From Bradyrhizobium japonicum USDA 6 (GTDB taxonomy: Bacteria > Pseudomonadota > Alphaproteobacteria > Rhizobiales > Xanthobacteraceae), in NCBI RefSeq assembly GCF_000284375.1, contig NC_017249.1:3388001-3452000 (forward strand): a stretch of DNA of 64,000 bases, written 5' to 3'. The stretch's first letter is position 1; every line of letters starts with the position of its first letter. Shown here piece by piece: positions 16,108-25,749 of the stretch. The notes under the pieces are model-generated. The model made no database searches and was not told the origin of the DNA. It saw only the letters and a list, made by a program, of their open reading frames with translations. Made by a program: the position numbers and the translations under genes.

Positions 16108-17264
16108 ATGCGCATAGAAAGGTTCAGGTACCTGGCTCCCGCAGCCGTACTCGCTATCGGCATCTTTCTGGTCGATACCTTGTCATCACTGCAGTTCGCG
16201 GTCGCCTCGCTGTATGTTGTCGTCGTGTTGGTAGCTGCCCAGGATCTCGATCGCGGAGGCGCTGTCGTCGTCGGCATAGTCTGCGCACTGCTTACCATCC
16301 TCAGCTATATTCTTACGCACGGCTTCGTCCCCAATGGGAGCGCAACGTTGCGATCCAGCGTTAGCCTGATCGCGCTCTTGGTCACGACAATGCTTGTGCT
16401 CCATCGACTTTCCGCTAACCAGCGCGTCAAGAAAGCAGAGCGCGAACGTATGAACCTGGCGCGCTTCTTCCCGCCAGGCATCGCTGAACAGCTCATCAAG
16501 GCTCGGACCCCTCTTTCGTTTACGCGTCGTCAGCGTGCAGCAGTACTGTTTGTCGACATCGTCGGGTTCACTGAATTCTCATCCAACAGGCCGCCGGATG
16601 TCGTCGTCCGGACGCTGCGACACCACTTGCGTATGTTCAGTGACGTGGTGTTCTCCCATCAGGGCTCGATCGACAAGTTCATGGGTGATGGGCTGATGGC
16701 TTTTTTCGGCCCGAATTGACCAACCTGCGCGACGCCACGAACGCTGCGGAGTGTGCGATCGAGCTTATCAAATCCGTCGATTCCTGGAACCGACGCATTG
16801 AGGCGAGAGACCAGTCGCTCCGTATCGCCGTCGGTATCCATTACGGCGAAGTCATCTATGGAGACGTCGGCAATGAAAAGAAATTGGAACTCACCCTGAT
16901 CGGTGATACCGTGAATGTCGCTAGTCGGGTTGAAGCCCATTGCCGGGTATTGGAGGCTTCTGTGCTCGTCACCGGCGAATTCATGGATGCATTGTCTGCG
17001 GAAGGGAGCGCGGAACTCGCCACCGCGTTTCGCGACGAAGGCGCACACATGCTGCGTGGCCGAAGAGATCCGGTCCGTCTCTTCAGTATTGGCAGGCCGT
17101 CGTGCGAGCAGGCCAACTGCGCTTGGCGGTTGCCTCGCCAGCGGAACTCATTGAATCACGGTGGAAATCGGCAAAACCAGGCCGACGTGTCCGGTTGCAG
17201 AGCCTCTAGAGGTCGTGGGAGGACCGGTGGACCTCGCTTATCGTACAGGAAGCGCGGTGCTTAG
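16108..17264 (+). pseudogene. Membrane-anchored class III adenylate/guanylate cyclase, interrupted by a frameshift
   Basis: The first frame (16108-16719, 203 aa) encodes about four membrane helices and the first half of a cyclase catalytic domain, with metal-binding Asp in VLFVDIVGFTEFS and in FMGDGLMAFFG. It then hits TGA. The rest of the domain continues in the -1 frame from about 16716 (ATNAAECAIEL, then LIGDTVNVASRVE with the usual substrate-binding residues). Restoring one G (CCG-AAT to CCGGAATTG) gives FFGPELTNLRDATNA and one intact protein. Alternatively, T_TTT_TTC at 16701-16707 is a classical -1 slippery heptamer ten bases before the stop. Pseudogene, assembly error and programmed frameshift all remain possible. 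Confidence 0.8.
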
Positions 17265-17316
17265 GGTGTCGATCGTAGAGAGCGCATAGCACCTACGATC
17301 GGATCGCACCTCGCTC

Positions 17317-18333
17317 TCAGATATCCTTCCGGACTTCGCCCTCCTTGGCCATCCGCCGATGGTCGCTGGGATCTCTATTGTACGCCTTTCGGAAAGCCCG
17401 CACGAAACTCGAACGGCTCTCGTACCCCGCATTAAGAGCCACTGCGTCGATCGACATCGTCGTTGTCGTCAAATCGATCGCAGCCTGGCGCATTCTCAAG
17501 TGTCGCAAGACAGCCATCGGGGATTGTCCAAAGATGTCCGAGAAGCGCGCCATGAACGCCGAACGACTCAATCCTGCACTGTGTGCCAGGCTTTGAACTG
17601 AATGGGCGGCTCCCGGCCGCGCCACCATATCGGCAAAAGCACGGGTGACCTGCCTGTCGGCAAGTATCGAGAACCGTTCAGTCCACCGTCGGGATGACTT
17701 GAGCGACCGTCGTACCAACGAGACAACGATCTGCCTGAGCAGAGAAGCTGTCATGGCTCCAACGCCGACCTCTTGCTGTAGCAACTCGTTCATGGCTTCG
17801 CGAAGTTTGAGATCGATTCTGTCCGCCGGCTCGAATTGCTCGATGACCGGTTCGCGGAGTTCTCCGAACAGCCTCACGGACTGACCAAAGGATGCGTTAA
17901 AAAAGCCGCATATCTGGACGATCTCTGGTTGCTCTTTCGGCACTGCGACGCGGAGGATGCCTTCTTGACGAGTCCAGCAGTCTCTCGAAATGAGCTTCGG
18001 AGGGCTACTTCCACCGTCAACCTCGATCATGAGCGGGGTGTTTGGCGGCACGATGATAAGTAAATGAGGGCGCAACGGTATCGTCGGCCCGCCATCAATT
18101 GATAGACGTCCCATGCCACTTAAGTTGTAGTGGATCCCGGGTACGTCAATCGTTCCAAATTCGACTCGATGGCCTCGCGGCACCAGAATCTCGGTCATGG
18201 CGATGACATCTATGTCGAGCGCCTGCATCAAATTGTTGAGGTCTGTTGTAGACAATTTGACAGTGGCGCCCGAGGGCGACGAAACATTCTGCCCGACAAG
18301 AGCCTGCTTTGGAATCGATTTCGAATTATGCAT
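17317..18333 (-). CDS. AraC-family transcriptional regulator
   Basis: A 338-residue regulator. An N-terminal cupin-type ligand-binding domain (about 30-210) precedes a C-terminal AraC double helix-turn-helix (about 235-330; segments VQSLAHSAGLSRSAFMARFS and AVALNAGYESRSSFVRAFRK are typical). The gene is convergent with the broken cyclase and lies upstream of, and on the same strand as, nothing obvious; the molybdenum hydroxylase genes on the same strand end 236 bp before its start. Regulation of that enzyme is possible but unproven. Confidence 0.9.
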   Translation of the reverse strand: MHNSKSIPKQALVGQNVSSPSGATVKLSTTDLNNLMQALDIDVIAMTEILVPRGHRVEFGTIDVPGIHYNLSGMGRLSIDGGPTIPLRPHLLIIVPPNTPLMIEVDGGSSPPKLISRDCWTRQEGILRVAVPKEQPEIVQICGFFNASFGQSVRLFGELREPVIEQFEPADRIDLKLREAMNELLQQEVGVGAMTASLLRQIVVSLVRRSLKSSRRWTERFSILADRQVTRAFADMVARPGAAHSVQSLAHSAGLSRSAFMARFSDIFGQSPMAVLRHLRMRQAAIDLTTTTMSIDAVALNAGYESRSSFVRAFRKAYNRDPSDHRRMAKEGEVRKDI

Positions 18334-18523
18334 GACTGTGGTGGCTCCTGCTAACGGCTACCAGCACCGATAGTGCTCCGAAATCTGTTCTCCGAGGATC
18401 AGCGGGGGCGTCGCCATGCCGTTCGTACCACTGAACCTCGTCTCTCGCCACTAGGCGAAATTTGGACTTGCGGAGAACGCAAATGCTCCAATAGCCATTA
18501 TGCTCCGGGACTATAGTTCCCGA

Positions 18524-18563
18524 CCGTCATCCCGTGTGCGCTACAACGCGCGCGGGATGACGG
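18524..18563 (-). repeat. Long hairpin (REP-like or terminator) after the molybdenum hydroxylase gene
   Basis: An 11-bp perfect inverted repeat (CCGTCATCCCG / CGGGATGACGG) whose inner bases (GTGCGC / GCGCGC) extend the stem to about 17 pairs with one G-T wobble. It begins six bases after the stop of the large oxidoreductase subunit on the minus strand. There is no T-run. Its 'CGTCATCCCG' sequence resembles dispersed palindromes common between rhizobial genes, so it may be a REP-type element that also ends or protects the transcript. Confidence 0.55.
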
Positions 18564-18569
18564 GAATGA

Positions 18570-20777
18570 TTAAGACGACGACTTCAACGAATTCGTATCG
18601 ATCGGCAGGCTGCGCACACGCTTGCCTGTTGCGGCGAAGATCGCATTGGTCACTGCAGCACTGACAATGGCCGTCGGAGCTTCACCAACGCCACCCGGAG
18701 CCTCCGCGTTCTTGATCAAGTGTGTCTCCACCACCGGCACCTCGTCGATACGCATCGGCAGATAGTTGTCAAAATTGCTCTGCTCGACCCGACCATCCTT
18801 GAAGGTGATTGACCCATGGAGTGCGGCGGTGAGGCCGAAAAGCGTTCCACCCTGAACCTGCGCTTCGATTGTATCCGGATTAACGTGCATTCCGCAGTCA
18901 AGCGCACAGACGATCCGCTTGACTTTGACGGAGCCATCGGCCGCTACTTCGACCTCGGCGACCTGCGACGTGTAACTTCCGTAAGCGAATTGTACTGAAA
19001 TTCCGCGGCCATGCCGCACGGGAAGGGGGGATGCCCACCCCGCTTTTTCCGCCGCAAGCGATAAAACAGCGAGTGCTCGCGGATTGTGGCCAAGCAATCC
19101 TTTGCGGTAGGTGACGGGATCCTGCTTCGCGGCATGAGCGAGCTCATCTATGAAGCTTTCGACCACAAAGACATTGTGAGTCGGTCCGACGCCGCGCCAC
19201 CAAGACGTCCGGACACCAGGGGGCTCGACCCGGACAAAGTCGACGTGGATATTGGGCAGCGCATAGGGCGGCTCTGCCGCCGCTTCGACGGCATCGGGGT
19301 CCAATCCGTGCTTGACGTAAGGGGGATAATAGCGAGCCATGACTGAGGAGCCGGCGATCCGATGCGTCCAGGCAACCGGCTTGCCGGCCGCGTCAAGCCC
19401 GGCCGACAGTCGATCGAGATAGTACGGCCGATACATATCGTGCTGGATATCTTCCTCGCGGCTCCAGATCACCTTCACCGGGCCATCGACGTGCTTGGCG
19501 ATCTTGACGGCCAGCACCGTGCCATCGGCCTCCAGCCTTCGACCGAAGCCACCGCCAATCAGGTGATTGTGAATCTTGATTGCCTCCTTTGGCAGGCCGG
19601 TGAGTTCGGCCACCAGAGACTGCGTGATCGTAGGCGCCTGCGTCCCGACCCAGATGTCGCAGCGATCGTTCTGCTGGTGGACCGTGCAGTTCATCGGCTC
19701 CATCGCCGCATGGGCCAGGAAAGGCACCTGATAGATGGCGTCAACCCGTTGCGTCGCGGCCGCAAGGGCGTCCTCTGCATCACCATCGTTACGGGCAACC
19801 GCGCCTGGTTTTTTGGACGCCTCCTCCAACTGCTTGACGATATCGGCATTACTGATCTTCCCGTTCGGCCCATCGTCCCACGTGATGGCAGCCGCCTCGA
19901 GCCCCTTCTTCGCCGCACCCATGTGATCCGCCACCACGGCAACAGCTTCATCGATGTTGACCACCTGCCGGACGCCCTTCACCGCCAGCGCGGCTTTCTC
20001 GTCCACCGCTTTCGCTTTACCACCGAGCACAGGCGAAATGGCAACCGCTGCAACCTTCATGCCCGGCAATCGTGTATCTATGCCGTAGAGCGCGCGCCCA
20101 TCGACCTTTATCGATGAATCCACGCGCCTGGCACGCGTGCCGATCAAGGTGAAATCCTTCGGCTCCTTCAATTTGACGCTTGCCGCCGGCGGCACAGGCA
20201 ATTTCGCCGCGGCCGTCGCAAGTTCGCCGTAGCTCAGATGCTTTGCGCCTGACGCATCGAAGACGATGCCGTCCTTGGCGCGGCAGGTCGCCGGATCGAC
20301 GTTCCAGCGTTTTGCGGCTGCCGCGATCAGCAGATTGCGACCTACTGCGCCTGCCTGACGCAGCGGTGTCCAGAACGCTCGGACAGAGGCGGAACCACCT
20401 GTATTTTGAATGCCTATGATCGAATTGACGTAAAGCGCGTGATTTGGCGGCGCATGCTGAACCTGAATTTTGTCAAGCTTCACCTCCAGTTCTTCAGCGA
20501 GAAGCATCGAGAGCGACGTGTAGACCCCTTGTCCCATCTCGACCATCGGCATGACCAGCGTTACGGCGCCCGTTGGATTGATCCGTATAAATCCATTCGG
20601 AGCGAAAGTACCCGTGACCTCGTCCTCGACGACCTGCGAAGTGGGCGCCGCGAAGACGGAGCTCGTGCTGGCGCCGGTCAGCGAAAAGCCGAGCAGAAAG
20701 CCTGCGCCCTGAAGGAAGGCGCGCCGTGACATGCCTGTTTCCTCGGCGACCTGCTCGCTCAAAATCGGCCCATTCAT
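18570..20777 (-). CDS. iorB: Molybdopterin-binding aldehyde/isoquinoline oxidoreductase, large subunit
   Basis: A 735-residue protein of the xanthine dehydrogenase family, IorB type, that binds molybdopterin cytosine dinucleotide and oxidises an aldehyde or N-heterocycle. The N-terminus carries a twin-arginine signal (SRRAFLQGAGF, RR at 18-19), so it is exported folded through Tat. The catalytic Glu region (GGVGEAPTAIVSAAVTNAIF) is present near the C-terminus. ATG 20777 is chosen over an upstream start because it lies four bases after the small-subunit stop and has GGAG upstream. IorB-type proteins are two-domain large subunits without a separate FAD subunit; electrons usually leave through a cytochrome, which is not encoded here. 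Confidence 0.9.
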   Translation of the reverse strand: MNGPILSEQVAEETGMSRRAFLQGAGFLLGFSLTGASTSSVFAAPTSQVVEDEVTGTFAPNGFIRINPTGAVTLVMPMVEMGQGVYTSLSMLLAEELEVKLDKIQVQHAPPNHALYVNSIIGIQNTGGSASVRAFWTPLRQAGAVGRNLLIAAAAKRWNVDPATCRAKDGIVFDASGAKHLSYGELATAAAKLPVPPAASVKLKEPKDFTLIGTRARRVDSSIKVDGRALYGIDTRLPGMKVAAVAISPVLGGKAKAVDEKAALAVKGVRQVVNIDEAVAVVADHMGAAKKGLEAAAITWDDGPNGKISNADIVKQLEEASKKPGAVARNDGDAEDALAAATQRVDAIYQVPFLAHAAMEPMNCTVHQQNDRCDIWVGTQAPTITQSLVAELTGLPKEAIKIHNHLIGGGFGRRLEADGTVLAVKIAKHVDGPVKVIWSREEDIQHDMYRPYYLDRLSAGLDAAGKPVAWTHRIAGSSVMARYYPPYVKHGLDPDAVEAAAEPPYALPNIHVDFVRVEPPGVRTSWWRGVGPTHNVFVVESFIDELAHAAKQDPVTYRKGLLGHNPRALAVLSLAAEKAGWASPLPVRHGRGISVQFAYGSYTSQVAEVEVAADGSVKVKRIVCALDCGMHVNPDTIEAQVQGGTLFGLTAALHGSITFKDGRVEQSNFDNYLPMRIDEVPVVETHLIKNAEAPGGVGEAPTAIVSAAVTNAIFAATGKRVRSLPIDTNSLKSSS

Positions 20778-20781
20778 GATC

Positions 20782-21237
20782 TCAAACTCCGGCAGCCAGC
20801 CTGATCGCGGCGCGGATGCGCTGATAGGTGCCGCATCGGCAGACATTCCCCGACATGGCGGCGCCGATGTCGTCATCCGTCGGCTTCGGCATGTCTTTCA
20901 GGAGCGCCGCCGCCGACATGATCTGGCCAGATTGGCAGTAACCGCACTGCACCACCTCGAGCTCCAGCCACGCCTTCTGCAAGGCTGCGCCCTGCGGCGT
21001 CCGCCCGATCGCCTCGATCGTGGTGACCGCGCTGTCCCCAACGCTGTCGATCGTTGTCTGACAGGAGCGGACCGCCTGGCCGTCGACATGCACAGTGCAG
21101 GCGCCGCACAGCGCCTGGCCGCAGCCGAACTTGGTTCCGGTCATGCCGAGCACATCGCGCAGCACCCACAGCAGCGGAATGTCACCGTCGACATCGACTT
21201 CATGGGGTGTACCGTTGATTTTCAACGTGAATGCCAT
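20782..21237 (-). CDS. iorA: [2Fe-2S] small subunit of molybdenum hydroxylase
   Basis: A 151-residue protein with two iron-sulfur domains: plant-ferredoxin-type Cys cluster ([18 protein letters not shown]) and the C-terminal four-helix cluster ([19 protein letters not shown] and [18 protein letters not shown]). It passes electrons from the molybdenum centre of the adjacent large subunit. Start at ATG 21237, with AGGAGG nine bases upstream; an upstream in-frame start would add 17 residues not typical of the family. It is the first gene of the two-gene operon. It lacks its own signal and is expected to be carried through Tat bound to the large subunit. Confidence 0.93.
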   Translation of the reverse strand: MAFTLKINGTPHEVDVDGDIPLLWVLRDVLGMTGTKFGCGQALCGACTVHVDGQAVRSCQTTIDSVGDSAVTTIEAIGRTPQGAALQKAWLELEVVQCGYCQSGQIMSAAALLKDMPKPTDDDIGAAMSGNVCRCGTYQRIRAAIRLAAGV

Positions 21238-21744
21238 GCGTGCCTCCTGAGCGCGTTGGGAGTGAGGAGTGAGTGGACGGGCACCCACGCATTGGTAGTC
21301 CTCGACAGGCTCAAGTCGCCCGATGCGGCCTATTCCGGCAGATGCGACGGATTGAGGTTGCGCGGGGCGTTACTCGATGAATCTCCGATAGCGACACCCA
21401 TTGATCGCAGCGCGGGACGAAATCTTCCAATAGCCGGCATGTATGGTTTCCATAGCAGCGGGGAATACTGCTGCGATGGTGCTGTCCGCCAAAGGCATCG
21501 CACTGCGCGGCGAGCGGGCGCGGGCTCATTCAGCTTCGACAATTGCTTCCAAGAGTGAAAGTGACGCGCGCATTTGGCGCATCGATCGGCGGCGCGAGCA
21601 TTATAAACGAGCTCGCGCATGCGCACCAACGCGAAGGGCTAATAAAGAGGAAGTGAGTAAGCGTCGATAATGATTGATTTGTACCGACCCGTCGAAACAA
21701 CGACAGATGGTCGAACGACAAGTAAGTCCACGAACAGGTCGATG
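21238..21744. other. Divergent intergenic region between iorA and trpC copy
   Basis: About 500 bp holding the promoters for the oxidoreductase operon (minus) and the trpC copy (plus). No protein-like frame was recognised on either strand, and no attenuator-type leader peptide with tandem Trp codons was seen upstream of trpC. Confidence 0.45.
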
Positions 21745-22593
21745 ATGTCAGACATCTTGAAGAAAATCGAAGCCTATAAGCGCGAGGAGATTGCCGCCTC
21801 CAAGCGTGCTCATCCCCTCGCGAGCATCGAGGCACGCGCCAAGGCGGCGGCGCCACCGCGCGGCTTCGTCCGCGCGATCAAGGAAAAGCATGGCGACGGT
21901 GACCATGCGCTGATTGCTGAGATCAAGAAGGCTTCGCCATCGAAGGGACTCATCCGCGCCGATTTCGATCCGCCGGCCCTGGCAAAGGCCTATGAGGCCG
22001 GGGGCGCGGCCTGCCTCTCGGTGCTGACCGACACTCCGTCGTTCCAGGGGCATCTCGACTTCATGGTCGCGGCGCGCGCGGCGACCAATCTGCCGGTGCT
22101 GCGCAAGGATTTCATGTTCGACACCTATCAGGTCGTCGAAGCCCGCGCTCATGGCGCGGACTGCATCCTGATCATCATGGCCGCGCTCGATGACGCCGCC
22201 GCCAAAGATATTGAGGACGCCGCCATCGCGCTTCAGATGGATGTGCTGGTCGAGATCCACGACCGGGCCGAACTCGAGCGGGCGCTGAAACTCCGCTCGC
22301 CGATGGTCGGCGTCAACAATCGCAATCTCCGTACCTTCGAGACCACGCTTGCGACCAGCGAGGCGCTAGCGCCGCTTATCCCGGAGGAGCGGCTGATGGT
22401 CGGGGAAAGCGGTATCTTCACGCCGGACGATCTGGCCAGGCTTGAGCGTGTGGGAATGTCGACCTTTCTGGTCGGCGAGAGCCTGATGCGCCAGCCGGAT
22501 GTGACGGCAGCAACCCGCGCGCTGCTGGTGCGGGACACGCCGGCGACGGCGGCGGGAATACGTTCCAGCCGAGTCGCGCCATCCTCTCAATAA
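21745..22593 (+). CDS. trpC: Indole-3-glycerol-phosphate synthase
   Basis: A 282-residue (beta/alpha)8 enzyme that closes CdRP to indole-3-glycerol phosphate in tryptophan synthesis. Signature segments are [40 protein letters not shown] and [13 protein letters not shown]. The N-terminus [16 protein letters not shown] is the rhizobial form, so ATG 21745 is preferred over 21670. It stands alone, without trpD or moaC neighbours, so it is probably a second copy of the housekeeping gene. The last ~20 residues ([12 protein letters not shown] end) look divergent. It could support indole or auxin chemistry, but this is speculation. Confidence 0.93.
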   Translation: MSDILKKIEAYKREEIAASKRAHPLASIEARAKAAAPPRGFVRAIKEKHGDGDHALIAEIKKASPSKGLIRADFDPPALAKAYEAGGAACLSVLTDTPSFQGHLDFMVAARAATNLPVLRKDFMFDTYQVVEARAHGADCILIIMAALDDAAAKDIEDAAIALQMDVLVEIHDRAELERALKLRSPMVGVNNRNLRTFETTLATSEALAPLIPEERLMVGESGIFTPDDLARLERVGMSTFLVGESLMRQPDVTAATRALLVRDTPATAAGIRSSRVAPSSQ

Positions 22594-22639
22594 GCGGCTG
22601 CATGAGGCCGCGCTGGAATGCCTGTGCGCCTTCCTTCGA

Positions 22640-22805
22640 TCATCTGCAACGCCGTATGACGGCGCCCTGGCCCCGCGCCTTAAGCGCGGCGGCCAGAAAA
22701 TCGATCGTTGCGCGAACGCTGGGTAATATGCCGCGCCGTGATGGATGATGCCGTCCTGGGCGCTCCACTCCGGCAGAATGCGGACCAGCTGTCTACGCTC
22801 TAACG
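22640..22805 (-). pseudogene. C-terminal remnant of a LysR-family regulator
   Basis: Translation of the minus strand gives LERRQLVRILPEWSAQ then DGIIH, and after a frame change RRGILPSVRATIDFLAAALK followed by ARGQGAVIRRCR and a stop. This is the usual C-terminus of LysR regulators ('LVRVLPEW...SRRG.LPSVRAFIDFLA'). Several codons are missing between the two parts, out of frame, and no N-terminal DNA-binding domain exists upstream, where a different small gene lies. It is a dead relic convergent with trpC. Confidence 0.72.
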
Positions 22806-23087
22806 TCCTAGTACTCGCCGGACGCAAAGCATTCTGATTTCGTTAGTTTGGTGTAGTTGCTCAGCACTCGGGGGATCAATGGAGCCGAGAGTCTCGATAC
22901 TAAACTTCGCTTCAAGCTCTGACGCCATGCAGATGCAAATCTGCAAGCAAGCGTCCGTCGAAAAGCCGCCTTGCTGCGCGCAGCCGTTTCGGCACGCTGA
23001 GAGAAACTGCGGTCGCCATTCTGCAGCCGTGGCGATTGTTATGAAGTTGACGGCAGCTATCGTCAGAGCAGGGAGAAACGCGGACAT
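22800..23087 (-). CDS. Small Cys-rich exported protein, hypothetical
   Basis: A 95-residue protein with an N-terminal hydrophobic stretch that looks like a signal peptide (MSAFLPALTIAAVNFITIAT, then AAEW) and six cysteines in the mature part (CRNGC, CLQICIC and a late C). The cysteine pattern suggests disulfide bonds in the periplasm. GGGAAG lies upstream of the ATG. No family was recognised. Confidence 0.55.
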   Translation of the reverse strand: MSAFLPALTIAAVNFITIATAAEWRPQFLSACRNGCAQQGGFSTDACLQICICMASELEAKFSIETLGSIDPPSAEQLHQTNEIRMLCVRRVLGR

Positions 23088-23165
23088 TGCTTCGCTTCCC
23101 TTTTTTAGTTTGCTGAGGGGCCGCTCTAATTCGACTCCATCTTTTTCGCCTCTGGCAATATGTAG

Positions 23166-23426
23166 CTATTTGCGTAGTTGTCCCCTGAAACGGAACCACA
23201 AATGACCGATCAGTGATAGGACTATGGCGGTCAGGATTATCGGGAGCCAGATCGACGTGGTTATGATGAACAAGGATATGATCACCACACGTCCAAAGAC
23301 CGATTCGCTGACCGGATTCTTAAGACGAGCGAAGTAGGCGTAGATAACAAAGATGGTGGCCGGCACCATCCACGCGGCGACAAGCACGAGTAACAGGTCA
23401 ACAAGTTGGCTGGCATAATGGTGCAT
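23166..23426 (-). CDS. Small inner-membrane protein, 86 aa
   Basis: A protein with two long hydrophobic segments (LVDLLLVLVAAWMVPATIFV and VVIISLFIITTSIWLPIILT) and a short basic C-terminus (WFRFRGQLRK). A strong AGGAGGTG ribosome site stands just before ATG 23426, which supports a real gene. No family was recognised; function unknown. It precedes the Cys-rich small gene by about 80 bp on the same strand and may be co-transcribed with it. Confidence 0.66.
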   Translation of the reverse strand: MHHYASQLVDLLLVLVAAWMVPATIFVIYAYFARLKNPVSESVFGRVVIISLFIITTSIWLPIILTAIVLSLIGHLWFRFRGQLRK

Positions 23427-23608
23427 GAGCGCACCTCCTGACAGCGTCGGCGCGAATTGCTGTCACCGCTGCGAGAGATGCGATGATCGTCGACGACAAT
23501 TGGTCTTTGTTCGCGTTGGTGGGCATCTGCACGCTCGGCATCGCTGTCACGGCCGGTGCCCAAACTCTTGCGAGCCCGCAGCCTTCGATTCGCCTGAGCT
23601 AGGGCCTC

Positions 23609-24397
23609 TCAACGCGCACTCGTTGAGATTGCTCGGGCAAGGGCTCGTCCAATGCAATCATAACCATCCGCGGTGTTGTGCAATCCGTCCCACGTTACAA
23701 GCGCGCTTTGCGCAACTCCGGCACTGACCGAGTTTCGCATCAGCGCAAAACGAGAGAATAGCCCGACCCGTTCCTGTTTTGCGACATCGATGATGATGTC
23801 CTCCATCGTCGAATAGCCAGCTGAGGCGAGCACCTGTGGCGCATATTGCAGATCCATCAACACGACATCGGCAGAGCCGGCCTTAAGTGCCCTTACCCCT
23901 TCAACAACGTTTCTTTTGAGCCCTTGGTCCGGCCGCCCACCCCAGGCGACGTCATTGGTACCTAATTGCCAGATAACGAGATCAGGCGTGTGCGCGAAAA
24001 CGTCGCGCTCGAACCGCGCGATGTTGTTCGGAATCGTATCGCCGACTCGACCGCTGTTGATGACGTCGATCGTGGCGTTGGATCTAAGCCTGGAGAGTTC
24101 TCGGCGCATCACCTCCGGATATGTGGCCGCGGACCTAAGTACCCAGAGTCCCACCGTCGACGATGATCCGATCGCGACAATCTTTAGCGGCGCACCAGAT
24201 CTCAAACGCGCCGCCGTGCGGGGCAATTGTGCGCCCAGCGAGACATCCAAATTTGCAGCAAGGCATCTCTCGCCAGATGATGCCTCGTTCTGCGCTTGAG
24301 AGGGCGCCGTGCTGGACAAACCGACAATTACGGCAGCACCGATCGACGCTATTGTTCGAGCGGTTCGGCTTACGCATGGCAGAATAATTCGACCCAT
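23609..24397 (-). CDS. Exported SGNH/GDSL-family hydrolase
   Basis: A 262-residue esterase-like protein. Block I nucleophile region (IVAIGSSSTVG, around 75-80), block II/III residues (NSGRVGDT and WQLGTNDVAWGG) and the C-terminal Asp-His pair (WDGLHNTADGY) are present. Residues 1-36 form a signal peptide ending near APSQAQ, so it acts in the periplasm or outside. ATG 24397 is chosen because the signal peptide starts there; an upstream frame would add an unlikely 42 residues. Likely substrates are ester or acetyl groups on sugars or lipids; not determinable here. Confidence 0.87.
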   Translation of the reverse strand: MGRIILPCVSRTARTIASIGAAVIVGLSSTAPSQAQNEASSGERCLAANLDVSLGAQLPRTAARLRSGAPLKIVAIGSSSTVGLWVLRSAATYPEVMRRELSRLRSNATIDVINSGRVGDTIPNNIARFERDVFAHTPDLVIWQLGTNDVAWGGRPDQGLKRNVVEGVRALKAGSADVVLMDLQYAPQVLASAGYSTMEDIIIDVAKQERVGLFSRFALMRNSVSAGVAQSALVTWDGLHNTADGYDCIGRALARAISTSAR

Positions 24398-24512
24398 GTT
24401 CCCCAATAACTGGTGGATTCTCTCTTGACAACCCTTGGCGTCAAACGTCTGTTTTTGATTACAGGTCGATCGAGGGGCAGCGAGCAGCACGCATGAGTCC
24501 GGGAATAAGACA

Positions 24513-25744
24513 ATGTCCGGCAAGCCTGTAGCGAAACGGTTGGTATTCCATATCGGCGGCTACGATCCAATCACGTCGCATACCAGCGCGCAACGACGCT
24601 TTGTGCGCGAAATTGCGAGGTTCCAACGTACCTGGTCAGTGAATGCGGCCGTTGATGGTTTGCATGAAACCGCCGACCAGATACGATGGAATGTGAGGAC
24701 AGCTGGTCCCGATTGGCTCGTCGAAACCGATTACCGTCTGGTCCGATGGCACGATGTAATTGAGGTCTTCGGGGGCGAAGCATAGGCTCACGCATTTCCA
24801 TCGGCATTCTGACGTTTCTGGATTTCGTTTTGACCGGCACTCTTTGGCGTTACTTGCAGACCAATTGGCGCTACGCACTTTTCTTTCTCTATCCATTCGT
24901 TACGTTCGGATTGCTCATCGCTGCCGCCTTTTTGATTGGCGTGGCTGCACTCAAGATCACCGGATCGATTCCCGTTGCTACCGGCGGCGGCCTCTTCGGG
25001 CTCGCAGCCGTGTTGGCGGGGCCGTGGCGCTGGCTGCACCTGGGCGACTTGTTCGACGATTGGATTTTTTCTTGCGAGTACATTCGATTCGGTAATTCGG
25101 AAATAGAGCAAAGGCTGGACAGATTGGCCGCCGAGCTCGTGGCTGCGGCGAGCAACTCTGCCGCAGACGAAATCTTGGTCATAGCGCACAGTCTCGGCGC
25201 CGTACTTGCGGTTGATCTGCTTGATCGCGCCTTGAAGCAGGACCCTGAACTCGGTCGGAATAAAACTCCCGTCACGTTCTTGAGCGTTGGATCATCCATA
25301 CTCAAAGTAGGCCTGCACCCGAAAGCAACACGCTTTCGCGTGACGATGGAGCGCGTCGCCAAGTCGCGCGCGATCTTCTGGGGCGATTATCAGGCCCTCG
25401 TCGACCCGTTGAACTTTTACAAGAGCCGGCCGATGGCCGAAATGGGCTTGTCGACAGAGAACGAAGCGATCGTCAGGGTCGTGAGATTCAGTCGAATGCT
25501 CGACGACGAGATCTATCGACGTATCCGCCTCCACTTCTTCCGTTTGCACAACCAGTTCGTCAGCGGAAATGACAAGCGAACATCGTATGACTACTTCATG
25601 CTGACTTGCGGACCTATTTCAGCCAAATCCCAGACGCTCGCCCCGGATGGCGCCGTGTCGATGATCGCTGACGACGGAGGACTGATTGCGAGCGCGGCGC
25701 CGTCGGAGGGCGAACTGCCAAGTCGTCCGGGCGCGGCGGCCTGA
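24513..25744 (+). pseudogene. Membrane-associated alpha/beta-hydrolase-like protein, split by a -1 frameshift
   Basis: The first 90 residues (24513-24785: KRLVFHIGGYDPITS, ... DYRLVRWHDVIEVFGG) end at TAG. The protein continues in another frame, with membrane helices (WRYALFFLYPFVTFGLLIAA and following) and a lipase-type serine elbow (ILVIAHSLGAVLAVDLLDRA). Adding one G to the G5 run at 24771-24775 joins both into one reading frame (FGGRSIGSRISIGIL). The joined protein, about 410 residues, matches a hypothetical family I recall in Bradyrhizobium. Either a one-base deletion inactivated it, the run is miscalled, or slippage restores it. Confidence 0.75.
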
Positions 25745-25749
25745 TTCAA

